Part shown: one piece after another, positions 12,046 to 23,545 of the stretch
How positions within the stretch are numbered: the first letter of the stretch is position 1
How the letters are laid out: each line of letters starts with the position of its first letter
Assembly (NCBI GenBank): GCA_037953745.1
Contig: JBAKBP010000775.1
Coordinates: forward strand, 62,001-126,000
DNA: 64,000 bases
Source: Lithodes maja
Lineage: Eukaryota > Arthropoda > Malacostraca > Decapoda > Lithodidae
Direction: 5' to 3'
Made by a program: the position numbers and the translations under genes
Notes under the pieces: model-generated
Databases searched by the model: none
What the model saw: the letters and a program-made list of their open reading frames with translations, nothing else
What the model was told of the DNA's origin: nothing

Positions 12046-12320
12046 TCAGGGCAAAGCGAACGCATCCAAACGCGTCCGGGAAATAGACCAAAAAGTACCT
12101 CCTCTTCTTCACCTCTTCCCACCATCCACACTCGCTCATAACATCCATAATAGACTTATATGGGGATACGAAGAGTTGCTCTTTCCAAAAATTATCGTTT
12201 CGTTCGCATTTGAGCCATATTAACGGCGCTAGGGCGAGTGAAAATGAGCGAATCTTTCGGGATTATGCCCGCTGGGCCGCACGGTGTAAAATACCTTACC
12301 ACCCGCTAAATAAGGGTTAA

Positions 12321-14591
12321 TAGAGAATTTGAATGTTGGTGATGAATTCAGTAACAGCGACCATCGTAGGATAACTTTCACTTTAAACTTTACTAGTAAC
12401 GAACCAAATAGTAGCATCGAAAAAGTCCCTAATTTCAAGAAAGCAAACTTCCATAAACTTAGAGCTATGTTTAAAGAAACTGACTGCAGCTTTTTAATTA
12501 ACAATAACGACATAAATACATCTTGGAAGTTATTCGAAACCACTTACCTAAAAGCAGTGCAAGACTGCATACCATCGAAAATACGGCGTCCAGGCCATAA
12601 AAATAAGCCCAAATGGTGGAATAAAGATATTTCAAACTGCCTGCTTGCTAAAAATTTTGCTAATGATAGATTAAAATCCTCACAAAATGACGAAGAACGG
12701 GTGAAATTTGTAGAGCTACGACGCAAAGCCAAAAAGTTAATTAAGCAAAGTAAAAAGACCCTAGAGTTCTATCTATATCTATAATATTATGCACAGGCCC
12801 AATCCCCATTTTGGGGGTAGCGAATCAAAGTAAAACAAACCCGAAAGAAATCTATAGGTATATCAGAAAGAAAAAAGTAGTTACTTCAACTGTTGGACCG
12901 TTAGTCGATGAAAATGGAGAATACACCAAAGACGAAGTATAAATGAGTAATGCCCTCAATACCTTCTTTGCATCAGTTTTTACAACAGAAGACCTCAGTG
13001 ATATCCCTACACCATCGCCGATTCAGATTGATAATTCAGATGTTCTAAGCAATATCACCGTTACAGAGAGAGAATTATTGAATTGTTTAGATAAACTCAA
13101 GGTAAATAAAACGCCTGGACCTGATAAAATCTCACCTAGAGTTCTAAAGGAAGCTAAGGATGAGCTCTCCAAACCACTGACATTACTATTCAATAAATCC
13201 TTGCAGTCTGGAACTATGCCTGATCAGTGGAAGATAGCCAACGTAACACCGATATTAAAAAAAGGCAGCAAATCCCTACCCCGTAACTATCGTCCAATTA
13301 GCTTAACCTCAGTTGTATGTAAAATACTAGAAACGGTCATGCGAGACAGACTCGTAAATCACTTAGAGGAAAATAACATACTTAAAGATACTCAACACGG
13401 CTACTTTCGTAAGAAACGTTCCTGTTTAACAAACCTCTTAGACTTCTTCCACGATATCCTCAACCTCTACGATGAGAGTAAAGCTGTAGATATTATATGC
13501 TTTGATTTTCAAAAGGCCTTTGACAAAGTTCCCCACAAACGTTTACTGCTAAAACTAAAAGCGCATGGAATACAAGACGGTGTGTTGAAATGGATAGAAA
13601 ATTGGCTCAGCGACAGAAAGCAAAGAGTAGTCATAAACGGTAAGGCATCTAAATGGACAAATGTAAGTAGCGGGGTACCCCAGGGATCGGTACTAGGACC
13701 AATTCTCTTTCTAATTTACATCAACGACATAGATGAGGGTCTCACCTGTACAATCTCAAAATTTGCTGACGATACAAAAATTGCAAATAGCGTACTCTCA
13801 AAAGAACAAGTTGACAATATGCAACACAATCTAGATAAATTGTCACATTGGGCCCAAATTTGGCAAATGAGTTTCAATGCGGATAAATGTAAAGTACTAC
13901 ATATCGGATACCTAAATGAGAAAGCAAACTATTCGATTAATGGCACTCAGCTTAAGAATGTAAACAGAGAAACCGATCTGGGAGTAACAATATCGAGTAA
14001 CCTAAAACCGAGTCAACAATGTTCAGAAGTTGTTAAGAAGGCAAACAAAATAATTGGCTTTATAGGCAGGTCATTTGAGCATAAATCCAAAGACGTTATC
14101 CTAACCCTTTACAATTCCTTAGTCCGCCCTCTTCTGGAATACTGCGTTCAATGCTGGTGCCCTTATTACCAAAAAGACATAAACAAGCTAGAACGTGTTC
14201 AACGTAGAGTTACCAAAATGATACCTAGCCTAAAGAACAAACCATACGAAGAGCGTCTTAGAGAATTAAATCTATTTCCTTTAACCCAGCGTAGATTAAG
14301 AGGTGACTTAATTCAAGTGTTCAAAATCATCAAAAGCATCGACAATATGAACTGTAGTAAGTACTTCACTATCGACCAATCTAATTACACACGGGGAAAC
14401 GGTTGCAAAATTATTGGTAAATCTTTTAACTCACACGAATCTAAGAATTTCTTCTTCAATCGAGTTGTCAACTTGTGGAATGGGCTTCCCCGAGACGTTA
14501 TAGACTGCAGCACCGTTGATTCATTTAAACTCCGTCTAGACAAATATCTCGCATCAAACCCGCGACTGACTGCGTTTGTAAATGAATAACT
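12321..14591 (+). pseudogene. LINE ORF2 reverse transcriptase, interrupted frame
   Basis: Resumes the endonuclease directly at SDHRRI (about 12355). A short insertion with stops lies at about 12773-12830 and a nonsense codon at 12940. From 12943 a 548-residue frame is open: KTPGPDKISPRVLKE, NYRPISLTSVVCKI, FDFQKAFDKVPH, SSGVPQGSVLGP, then the catalytic FADDTKI near 13765, and the CR1-type C terminus with YCVQCWCPYY and a WNGLP motif near 14480. The catalytic Asp pair is intact. It makes the first cDNA strand at the nicked target. Disabled by the upstream breaks and by the large insertion. Confidence 0.85.
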
Positions 14592-15209
14592 TTATTTTAT
14601 CCTCCCCTCAGTTACTAACCCATATGTCCCCTACTAACTTCCTAGTCCTGCCACGGACATTATTTCCAGGGCAGTAGTTCCCTTTGCAATGTTCCCTTAC
14701 CCACTCTAAACCACTGTTTGGACACTTGATCCTCAGTGTTTTGGAGGACAAGCAGCCTAGAAGGGTCACTAGAACTGTTGTTGCTTGATTTCCTTTGTAC
14801 TCCTTTGTACTGGGGAAGATGCAGTGTTATATCTTATGATTTAGAAAAGTTGGGAAAAACAAATTAACTAAAGAAAGATAGTACAATACAATTCCTAAGC
14901 CTAATATATAGTAGTGACGTGCTGTATACACAAATATTTGGGTACATCAGTTCCTCGTTGTTATACTGTTCCATGCTCGCCATTCTCTAGATAAAGCAAC
15001 TCTAGGCTCGATCAGGCATAGAGTGAGATAACATTATATAGATCCCCGCACGTCATGTCTGTAGTTCTGTAGAGTGTTGTTGTTGACGGTGAGTTGTGAC
15101 CGTTAGTAATGATGTGTATTGAAGTTATGCTGTTCATTCTCCTGCCAATGAAATGTTGTTCACGCCCTGTACTTCCTATCCATCATTTTCTATATCATGG
15201 AACTTGATA
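14592..15209. other. Non-coding, possibly the 3' UTR of the CR1-like LINE
   Basis: No ORF of interest. The first 250 bp could be the 3' UTR of the LINE just upstream; CTCCTTTGTACTCCTTTGTACTG around 14790 is a small internal duplication. No poly(A) or terminal repeat marks an end. Confidence 0.35.
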
Positions 15210-15243
<34 letters not shown>

Positions 15244-15537
15244 TTTATTCAGTTAGCAATTTACAGAGCTGGTACCACATAGTATGTTACAAATATGACT
15301 TGTACCAGCCTTGCATAATTCCAACTAAGGATAGCCCAATAAGGCTGTTAGGCGTATTTTCATTGGGGTCCTTGTGGGATTAGGTTAGCTGGGGAAATGG
15401 GGAGGATAAAGAAATAGATACTTTAGAGAAAGTATTTCTAGGGGGTTATTTTAAGATACCTTACATCCTATAGTAAATATCAGTAATCCGTAATCAGTAA
15501 TCATTTCAGTTTGGTTTGTCTATCTCTTATGTCGTAT

Positions 15538-17101
15538 TTAGTAGTAGACATAAGCTTGGTGCTCTCTTCTCGCAGCTGTCCGGTTCAGGTGTTCCTTCAG
15601 GCTACGTCTGAAGGAATACAGTGTTCTCATTTCACGGACTGACTGGGGTAGGTCGTTCCAGTCTTTGATGGCAGTGAAGAAGAATGTTTGCTTACCCTGT
15701 CCTTGGGACCTTAAAAATAAACATCCTGTTTCTTGTATTATGTCCACTCCTCTCATTTGCTTTAACAAAATCATTCTTTAGATACTCTGGAGCTCTGTCA
15801 TAGAACATTTTGAAGGCATTAGTGAGCCTGATTTGTTTGGCCCTGTCAGAGACATTGAGCATACCTAGTGACTGAAGTTGTTCCTGGCCAACATGTGATC
15901 TGGGTCCTAGGTTCAGCATGAACCTAACCATTTTATTTTGAGTGACCTGAAGTTTGTGCTGTGCTGATTTAGATGATGCAGAGTACCAGGATGACACAGA
16001 ATGGTCAAAATGACATTGAACAAGCTCTTGGCAGAGGGTCTTTTTGGTCGCCGCGGGCAAGCATCCCACCTGTCTATACAGGTATTTTATACGTGTTCTA
16101 CACTTACTCAGGATAGATTCCAAAATTGTTTCACCTGACAAACTCGCGTCCAGTTTTAGTCCGAGATATTTAACTTGTGACACTGTTGTTATAGGAATAT
16201 CATTACAGTTGACCGAGAAGCCCACAATGTCTTTCAGTTTGCGTTTTGTTCCACATAAGATGGCTTCAGTCTTGCCCAGGTGAAGAGATAGTCTATTGTC
16301 CACTAGCCATTCACTACATGATTCTAGTTCTTTGGAAAGTGAAGCGGCAATACTTATTGGGTCTTTTCCTGAAACCAGAAGCACGCTGTTGTCTGCATAC
16401 AGTAATAACTTACAGGAGACGCTCAGTTCCCTGTCGTTCACATAACAGAGAAAGAGTAAGGGACCAAGGATGCTTCCCTGCGGGACCCCACAGTTAATTG
16501 GCATAGGATCAGATATATTATCATCAATTTTGACTCTTTGGGTTCTACCACTAAGATAAGATTTAAACCAGTTCACAGACCCTATGCCCATTGCTTGTAG
16601 TTTATTACATAGGATATCATGATCTACTGTGTCAAACGCTTTTTGTAGATCAAGAAGAACCATACCGGTGTAGTTACCTTTAGATATTTCTTTACGAATG
16701 TGATCCGTTAAGTGGATGAGACAGGAGTCTGTCGAGTACATGCATCTGAAACCTGATTGAAACTTATAGAATAGATCATTTTGTTTGAGGTAGTGTTCAA
16801 TTTGGGTGTATACCGCTCTTTCAAGGATTTTAGATACAATACATAATATGCTAACTGGTCTGTAGTTGCCAACTTCTAGTTTATTTCCTTTCTTGAATAG
16901 AGGGGTTACAATTGCTTCCTTCAGTTCAGCAGGTACAGTGTTGGTGTTAATTGACAAGTTGATGATGTGGGTTAGGGGGCCTGCTATACCAATGGCTCCA
17001 TCTCGTAGAAATTTGGCAGGAATTTTGTCTGGTCCTGTGCTTTTATGTACATTTAGGTTAGACAGCTCGTCAAAGGTGTATTTTGGTGTAACATTTTGCA
17101 A
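15538..17101 (-). pseudogene. LINE reverse transcriptase with YADN in place of YADD
   Basis: Reads STGPDKIPAKFL, NYRPVSILCIVSKI, LLDLQKAFDTVDH, NCGVPQGSILGP and then LYADNSV at about 16386-16400. The second Asp of the catalytic YADD is Asn, which should abolish polymerisation. The frame shifts near 15700-15770, where the C-terminal segment with FFTAIKDWNDLPQS continues in an overlapping frame down to 15538. So the enzyme is dead on two counts. Confidence 0.85.
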
Positions 17102-17402
17102 TCCAAATGTGTTCGGGTGTATGTCTTTATCTCTGTAGAAATTTCGAAAGGTGGCCGTTGTTGTCGTGTATTTATTGAGAGGTTGAGGTAGGTTCTGTGC
17201 AAGTGTGTTTGCTATGGAGGTGAAGAAGGAGTTGAAATAGGTTGAAATTTGTCGTTTATCGTGGCAAACCTGATCATTAATGGTGAGAGCAATATTAGTG
17301 TTAGACGAATCCCTTGTCTTGTTGATGTAGCCTGTTGTTTTTAGGTGCCTCCATAGTTTCTTTGGGTTATTCTGATATTCCTCTGCCTTATTGTGAAAAT
17401 AA

Positions 17403-18292
17403 TTAGTTTCGCTGATTTAATTTCCTACTTAGTTTATTCCTGGCCCTGTTGAACTCATGTTTCAGACCTTGATCCTGTCTATGTTTCGCTAGCCTTTTTA
17501 ACAGATTGTCTCTGTGTTCCAGATGGTGTAGTATGTCATTGTTGATCCATGGGTCTGACCTTGCTTTAATTCGTATGTCTTTCAGAGGAGCTATTTCGTC
17601 TAGGATGTTTGTGATGATGGTTCTGAAGCCAACCCATGCGTCATTAACGTTTGTACTTCCAAACACTGGAGACCAGTCTCTATTCCATAAAATGTCCAGA
17701 AATGTTTCTTTATTGTAGTTTCTGAGTGACCTTGTGTTGATAACCTTGTGATTCTCTAGGGTAATTTTTTTGGTTTTCCGTGTGCAATATGTGACGAAGT
17801 GATCACTTATCCCAGTCTGTATAACCCCTGATTGGGGTATTTTGTCCTCTCTGTTACAGTTTATGTGGTCTAATATTGTGGCAGTGTTCTCAGAGATACG
17901 TGTGGGGGTTGTGATGAGTTGTTTGTGATTGTGCATTGTCAGTATATGCCTATATTCTCGTACAAGCCTATTATTTCGTTGTTTGTAACACAGGTTAAAA
18001 TCCCCTAGTATGATGGATTCATTCCGAGGGTCTAGCGATGACAAAGTTCGTTCAAATTTGGTCAAGAATTGTGTGTCGTCTGGTGGCCTATAGCATACCC
18101 CAATTGTGATGGGTCTTGTCCTCGGCAGGTGTAGGTCGATCCACAGAGCTTCGTGATTTTCTACATGGAGGTCGGTCCTAGTTGTGTGTGTGAGGTTGTT
18201 TTTTACATACAGACATACTCCTCCCCCATGCCTATTGCGATCATTCCTAACCATATTGAAACCTTGAATGTTTATTTCACCATCGTTTATAT
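17403..18292 (-). pseudogene. LINE endonuclease domain, N-terminally truncated
   Basis: From 18254 the frame reads HGGGVCLYVKN, ITIGVCYRPP, SIILGDFNLCY, TILDHINC and GISDHFVTY, the second half of the apurinic-like endonuclease fold, including the catalytic Asp-Asn and the terminal His. The frame is open further upstream to about 18292 without the N-terminal Asn and Glu motifs. A helical linker follows (HRDNLLKRLAKHRQDQ). Confidence 0.8.
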
Positions 18293-18496
18293 CCTAATAT
18301 CATACAGATGTCACTAGGTAAGTCTCCTCTGACAGTATTTTATGCAGCTCGCCCTCCCTCTCGCTGTTATCGACAGTTACTTACAAATATATTAATAGTA
18401 TATTATATAATAATTGTTTCCATATATAATGTGCCCTGTGGGATAATAAGTAATTGTTAACAGTAGCCACTATGTTGACTTTATTGAGCAGTGAAC

Positions 18497-18497
<1 letters not shown>

Positions 18498-18545
<48 letters not shown>
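18498..18545. repeat. (CA)n microsatellite abutting a SINE head
   Basis: Uninterrupted CA run directly upstream of the tRNA-like head at 18546. A second CA run is at 19027-19068. Confidence 0.9.
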
Positions 18546-18546
<1 letters not shown>

Positions 18547-18741
18547 CCCGTAGCCTAGTAGGTAGAGCTCTCGTCTCACACACGAGGGGTCGGGGGTTCA
18601 ATCCCCGGCCGGGCGGAGACAAATTGGGCTTGTCTCCTTTCATGTGTTAGCCTCAGTTCACCTAGCTGTAAATAGGTACCTGGAATAAGTGGACGACGTT
18701 GTGACGTCCCATCTGGGGGTTGGCAAAAATGGTACAAGGCG
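18546..18741 (+). mobile_element. tRNA-derived SINE with tRNA-Val(CAC)-like head
   Basis: 18546-18614 folds as a cloverleaf: acceptor GCCCG pairs with CGGGC, D-arm GCCTAGTAGGTAGAGC, anticodon stem CTCGT/ACGAG with loop CTCACAC (anticodon CAC, T33 present), and T-arm CGGGG/CCCCG with loop GTTCAAT. A and B boxes for RNA polymerase III are therefore intact. Two acceptor pairs nearest the body mismatch, no CCA-type end follows, and a hairpin GGAGACAA/TTGTCTCC begins at once, so this is a SINE head rather than a working tRNA gene. The body extends to about 18741. Confidence 0.75.
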
Positions 18742-19021
18742 AGATGGGTATCATATGGTTCACCTAAGCTGATGGCTACCTAAGCCTTCGGGCGAGACGG
18801 TACCGTCTATAGTGAGAATGGTACCATACAGATCCACCCTAAGCCTTCGTTTCCGATGTCGCCAATTGGCTAAATACAGACTACACACACATCCACAGCC
18901 ATTCCAACAGTACATAAAACACTTAACATGCATTTCACGCAATACATTCCCAGTTAAGGAGGTGCGATAATAATGAGCTTAGCTCGCATTGCGTGGATTC
19001 CCCTTGACGAACAAGTAACTG

Positions 19022-19068
<47 letters not shown>

Positions 19069-19700
19069 GGAGGGGGAAGAGAGGATGAGAGAGTTTAATA
19101 ACATCGATAATGGGTTTGAACTTTATAAATGAGTTTTATAATAACATGGGGCAAGGGATAACGTTTTGGCAGAATTTGTGAAAGTAAAATAAGTTAGACA
19201 ACGGAATACTGGTCACTACCGTGCAATATACGGATTTCAAAACCTTAGACTCATGAATGAAAATATATATAGGTTATGATATGACCAAACAATAGTGTTT
19301 GTAATTTACACATATGCTAATAATTACATTATTCAGTAGATAAACACGTGTATAATTCTTGTTGAGTCACTTCGTATATTATATTATATGGCTGTATGCT
19401 ATAGACTAATTTGTATGCAAACCAAATGTCCCTTTATTGTACTCTGACAACATTTGGTGCCAAAACTTTACCCCTCCTAAAGTGTCATCAGGAAATATAG
19501 TTATAAAGTTTAAACTCATTATCACTGTTATTGAACTGTGATAACTTGTTTCCGCCATCAGCCCCCCCCCCCCCTCCTCTCTCTCTCTCTCTCTCTCTCT
19601 TTCTCCGTTTTTGTTTAATTAAATGCTCCAAACATTATCATTCTGCATATTAGGTATCTCCCTCAATCAATCCTTCCTTCATCTTATGACTTAAACTGCT
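18742..19700. other. Non-coding, microsatellites only
   Basis: (CA)n at 19027-19068, a C-run at 19561-19575 and (TC)n at 19577-19602. No supported gene. Confidence 0.6.
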
Positions 19701-19830
19701 TTAAACTGTGTGTGTCCAGGCATTTTTACCCCACCATCCCATGAATTTAGCTCTGTTACTCCTCTGGTTTTGGGGAGACACTCATCACAGATAGCCTGTC
19801 TTTTGTCTCCTTCATACACATAATAAAATA
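19701..19830 (+). repeat. LINE 3'-tail fragment
   Basis: Ends with ACTCATCACAGATAGCCTGTC, then TTTTGTCTCCTTCATACACATAATAAAATAAA, the same ending words seen in inverse at 26027, 27330 and 32650. I read it as a 5'-truncated LINE tail ending in an A-rich repeat. Confidence 0.5.
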
Positions 19831-19876
19831 AAATAGAGCAGCCTTAAGGAAGCAATGCTGGGGATATGAGAGTAGA

Positions 19877-20040
19877 TTATGGGAAGATTAATTGTTTAAG
19901 ACAATTTGAACTAAGAATAGTTTCAAAAACTTTTGAGATGCAAAAAATTAGAGTAATTGAACGACAGTTGGAGGGTTGAGAGTAAGGTACTACTAATATC
20001 TGGATATGGTGATACATGTTAAATTTATCCTTCACTAACA
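19877..20040 (-). pseudogene. Short LINE reverse transcriptase relic
   Basis: The minus frame contains QPSNCRSITLIFCISKVFETIL, a decayed version of the PSNYRPI-SL--ISKVFE block at the start of non-LTR reverse transcriptases. Nothing recognisable on either side. Confidence 0.6.
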
Positions 20041-20107
20041 CCCCAGCATCCAAGACTAGTTTATACTGGGCGGTGTGGATTACTGTCTTTGTAATGGTGT
20101 TTTTCAT

Positions 20108-20708
20108 GTAGTATGTGTTTTTTCATGTGTGTTTGTTTATTCCTTTGGTTCGCTGTGCTAGTCAATCAATCAATCAATCAATTATCTTTAATTCATATTA
20201 TACATAATTTATATATACAGTATATTACATATGTTGCGTTCAAGACTTACAACTATTTAATAATAAAATGTAAAAATATTCACCTTAATTAAAAACAAAG
20301 TATTACAGTACCAGTTAATTCATAAGACATATACTGCTGCTCCAAGCTTTCTTAAGGAAATACATCTTAAAAAGAGTATTTAAAATACTATAACCACAGT
20401 AAAGAACATACAATATATTGTCCCCGTTGATAAATAGAATACAGTAATATATAAAACATTCTTAAAATATAATCACCTGGCTTGACCAAGACACTAGTAG
20501 GAGTGTCTTTGATATTAAAGATATTCAGTGTTGATATACTATTAATCAGTTTTGTGGAGTAATTTTTATCACCATAATTCTTAGTTTATTCACTGGATGT
20601 GGCAGAACTCGTTTGCATCTATCAGTCTACCATCACCTCAACATCATCAACATTATGGGGGGAACACTTGTTATATAGTGTAGCGGCTTAGTTGCAGAAT
20701 TTGTGGGA
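20108..20708. other. AT-rich non-coding
   Basis: A short (CAAT)n-like run at 20160-20182. No gene or repeat border seen. Confidence 0.5.
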
Positions 20709-21342
20709 ATTGTGCATTTCGTGATAAAAGTATCAACATTGGTACACGCAATCAAATAGTCAATATAATACAAATTATATATTGGGCCATCATAGGTTTA
20801 CTCTACATTGGCTTTGGCAGCCCCCTTTGCAATTACTTTCCATAAGAGTTCTTAAACACTGATATTTGTCCCAAACTGTATACCATGGTAGAGATGTCAA
20901 ACTAGTCTCAATGGACTCGTCTGGACATGGGTAACAACATAATTATATTCAGACATTGTTTAGCTGATGTTGACCGTTTGATTAATACAGTCTGCTGTAG
21001 TTTATCATCATGCCACAGATTGGTAAGGAATGTTGTCATTTGCCACTAATTTGTTGAACTACAAGTCAAACGGTTAGGTCAACATTAGCCAAACATTGTC
21101 TGAATATATGTTGTCACCCATGTCCAAACGAGTCATTTGAGACTAGTTTGACATATCTACCATGTTATACAGTTTGGGGAAAAAATCAGTGCTTAATGAA
21201 CTCTTATGGAAAGTAATTGGACAGGGGGCTGCCAAAGCCAATGTAGAGTAAACCTATGATGGCCCAATATCTATTTTTGATTATATTGACTATATGAATG
21301 TGTGTGCCAAATAGTTTACTTTTATCACGAAATGCACAATTT
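20709..21342. mobile_element. Large palindromic (foldback) element
   Basis: The left arm, about 20709-20981, and the right arm, about 21064-21342, are imperfect inverted copies around an 80-bp centre. Paired words include TGTGCATTTCGTGATAAAAG with TTTTATCACGAAATGCACA, ATTGGCTTTGGCAGCC with GGCTGCCAAAGCCAAT, and TAGTTTGACAT. No coding capacity. Likely a long-hairpin MITE or foldback element; no target duplication could be settled. Confidence 0.75.
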
Positions 21343-22084
21343 ATCTACCTATAACTGCCTCACTAATAGGCAACATTGTCTGTTGAGTCATTAAACATAG
21401 AAATAAAATAATAATACAATATGCAATGCACAAAGAAAAAAAACATAATAATAATGACCCTTCTGTCTCACCTGCTTGCCTGCCACCATCTTATCATATA
21501 CAACATAATCTGACCGTCTCACCAGATTCAAGCAATCACTACAATTTCCCATCGTTCATTACTGGTGATGTTCGTCAGTATTTATATGCACCGGAAGCCG
21601 GTCGTAAACCCTTACATCTGCCTTGGCCTGTGTAGGAACAGTGGCACTAATTAAGATCATACCATGTTCATATACAAACATTACCACAGAATATTTTTAA
21701 AGCATTGGAGCAAGTACTTTGATTTTGGTTCTCTATTACTCTTTCAACCTAGTGGAGGACACTTGTTACAGGGAGTTTTGAGTTTTGTCTTCTTCACGCA
21801 CATAGGAATAATACATAAATAAATACAAATCAAAACACAGACACACACATTCGCTGTCCTTGATAATGGAAATTGTTTGATACTATTTCCGGCATCATAA
21901 AAGCTAACCCTGATCCACAGGTTCAGGAGAGCCACAGTGTTTGTGTCTGGTGGGAGGTTGATATAAACATATTATGAATTATATGTTATATAATACATAA
22001 ATAGCTGCCCAACAAGTTCATTAAACCTTCACTCAATTACCCACAGTCGTGGCTGACGGTCCATAACTGAGAAATGTATTAGCC
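21343..22084. other. Non-coding, no gene seen
   Basis: AT-rich with no supported gene. 21762-21805 on the plus strand resembles the LINE tail words (TTTTGTCTTCTTCACGCACATA). Confidence 0.45.
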
Positions 22085-22573
22085 TTAACCCATAACTGGC
22101 GGCACCCGGCTATAGTCGAGTGACATAAATGTGGCCTATGTGGCGGGTCACGGCTATTGTCGAGTGCAGTTTTGAGCCACGTAATGTGCTGTGAGAGAGA
22201 GCAGAGCAGTGGGACGAGCGTAGTTACCTCATGACCGCTCCCCACCACCGCCGTGGGTCTACTGAGATATATTCCACCCTCCTCCACCCTCTCTCACTCG
22301 CTACACAGGGAATTATGTAAGGAAATTACCTTATTTTAGGGTTTTTGCACTCGTGTTGCACGATCGTTGCAAGAGAACCAATAGTTGTAGAAGGATGGTT
22401 TGGGTGTCATTGGAAAGCTCTGTTTACGCCCTTTCAGGGATAGATACTTGTTTTATGATCTGGGTCTTATTTATGCATGAAAAAGAGCACGGAAACAACC
22501 CTATTTAGGGTAAAAAAAAAAAACGCTGGGCGGTACATAGAAATTACCGCCTAGGCCGGTCGTAGGGTGTTAA
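22085..22573 (+). mobile_element. TTAA MITE family A, full-length copy
   Basis: 489 bp with TTAA at both ends. Starts TTAACCCATAACTGGCGGC and ends near GGTGTTAA. Contains TGTCGAGTG-type words, GAGCGTAGTTACCTCATGACC, GCACGATCGTTGCAAGAGAA and GGAAACAACCCTATTTAGGG. No ORF. Sister copies are at 33450-33927 (same strand), 24605-25076 and 8910-9331 (opposite strand), with a fragment at 39166-39311. The right end resembles the right end of the piggyBac-like element at 12230-12320, suggesting that element as the source of transposase. Confidence 0.8.
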
Positions 22574-23545
22574 ATATATTCATGTCATGAGGACTCCATG
22601 ATGGTTTTGTGTATCATTCTGTTGTAATATGTATCATTGTGTCTACAGTATTTTATCTGTTTTGTTATCAATATGATGTTTGGGGTTTGTAAAATGCAGG
22701 CATTTATCATAATATAGGCCTATACAATATATGTGTCTATATTTATATTTATATATTTTGTTTTGGCGGGGTGGGGGGGGGGGTAAAGTAGAAGCACACA
22801 TTTGTTCATGAAACTACATACCCAACAGTGCAACTATTTATGCTGAGCTTCATTCTTTCCATGCCATTGAATTCTGAGTTGTCCGTGATGTTGATGCAAT
22901 ATATTTGACAAATTTAACATACATTTATATAGCTTCATACCTAACTTAGGCTAAATTCACCAATATAACATGGCCGACCTAACCTAATATGCAATATTAA
23001 TGGTAAAACCCCTACTAAACACATGGAGAAACTATCTTAAAATAATTAAAATACCTTTCAATCTGAGAGAAAAATGGGTAGATCATGACTATTGTATGTT
23101 TCCAAATGTATTTGTCATATTCCAAAGAATATGTTTACATGGAAAGTAATATAGTATTAATGTATTTAGTTTTTTCTTGCCAACTGGTATTTAATTTAGT
23201 GTATTTTTATAACTGTCGATGATAAATAATTGTTTAATAAGAATAAGTTATCGGTAAAATGTAAAAGCTGGTAGGCTATATTGATATTGAGAACAATATC
23301 AATGTTGAAGTTTTTGTTAACCCCCAGAAAATAATGAACATATATAAAGCAAAGAACAGTGATAATGATAAATGAGAGCAAAGAAGGAACGAAAGAAGAT
23401 GGAGTAAGGACAGGATGCGAGTGGCTGACAATATAGATCCATCACTGATTATTTGTTTGTTTAATGTTAACTAATGGGGAAGGTCACGAATATGGACAGA
23501 GAGGAACGATGCCAGAAGGGAAGAAACGTAAACAAGTTAAAGGTG
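22574..23545. other. Non-coding, no gene seen
   Basis: AT-rich. A G-run lies at 22767-22783. No ORF resembling a protein family. Confidence 0.55.

Larger units (their letters stand above)
8289..12320 (+). mobile_element. piggyBac-like DNA transposon inserted in the LINE
   Basis: About 4.03 kb bounded by TTAA at 8289-8292 and 12317-12320. The left end reads TTAACCCTTAAAGATCGGG and the right end in reverse complement TTAACCCTTATTTAGCGGG, so at least TTAACCCTTA is shared. Inside are an acidic N-terminal exon (8625-8847) and a C-terminal exon (10274-10929) typical of piggyBac transposase, a nested MITE (8910-9331) and several minisatellites. The catalytic middle of the transposase is not found, so the copy cannot move itself. 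Confidence 0.8.
7195..14591 (+). mobile_element. CR1-like non-LTR retrotransposon, split by a piggyBac-like insertion
   Basis: Parts in order on the plus strand: end of ORF1 with an esterase-like domain (7224-7514), ORF2 endonuclease (7635-8288), an unrelated 4-kb TTAA-flanked insertion (8289-12320), then the rest of ORF2 through the RT and C-terminal domain (12321-14591). Endonuclease sequence continues in frame across the inserted block, which shows the order of events: LINE first, DNA transposon second. Several stops and a small insertion near 12773 make it inactive. The 3' end is not sharply defined; 14592-15205 may include its 3' UTR. Confidence 0.85.
15210..18292 (-). mobile_element. 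Second non-LTR retrotransposon, 5'-truncated, ends in (ATT)n
   Basis: Minus-strand LINE: endonuclease part 18292-17403, connecting region 17402-17102 with frameshifts, RT 17101-15692, C terminus 15774-15538, then a 3' UTR that ends in AATAAAT and (ATT)n at 15244-15210. Different from the plus-strand LINE next to it in both endonuclease and RT. The endonuclease N terminus is missing, as expected for 5' truncation. Confidence 0.8.

Noticed and set aside
18546..18614. Functional tRNA-Val gene
   Set aside because: Two acceptor mismatches and an immediately following hairpin and SINE body indicate a SINE head.
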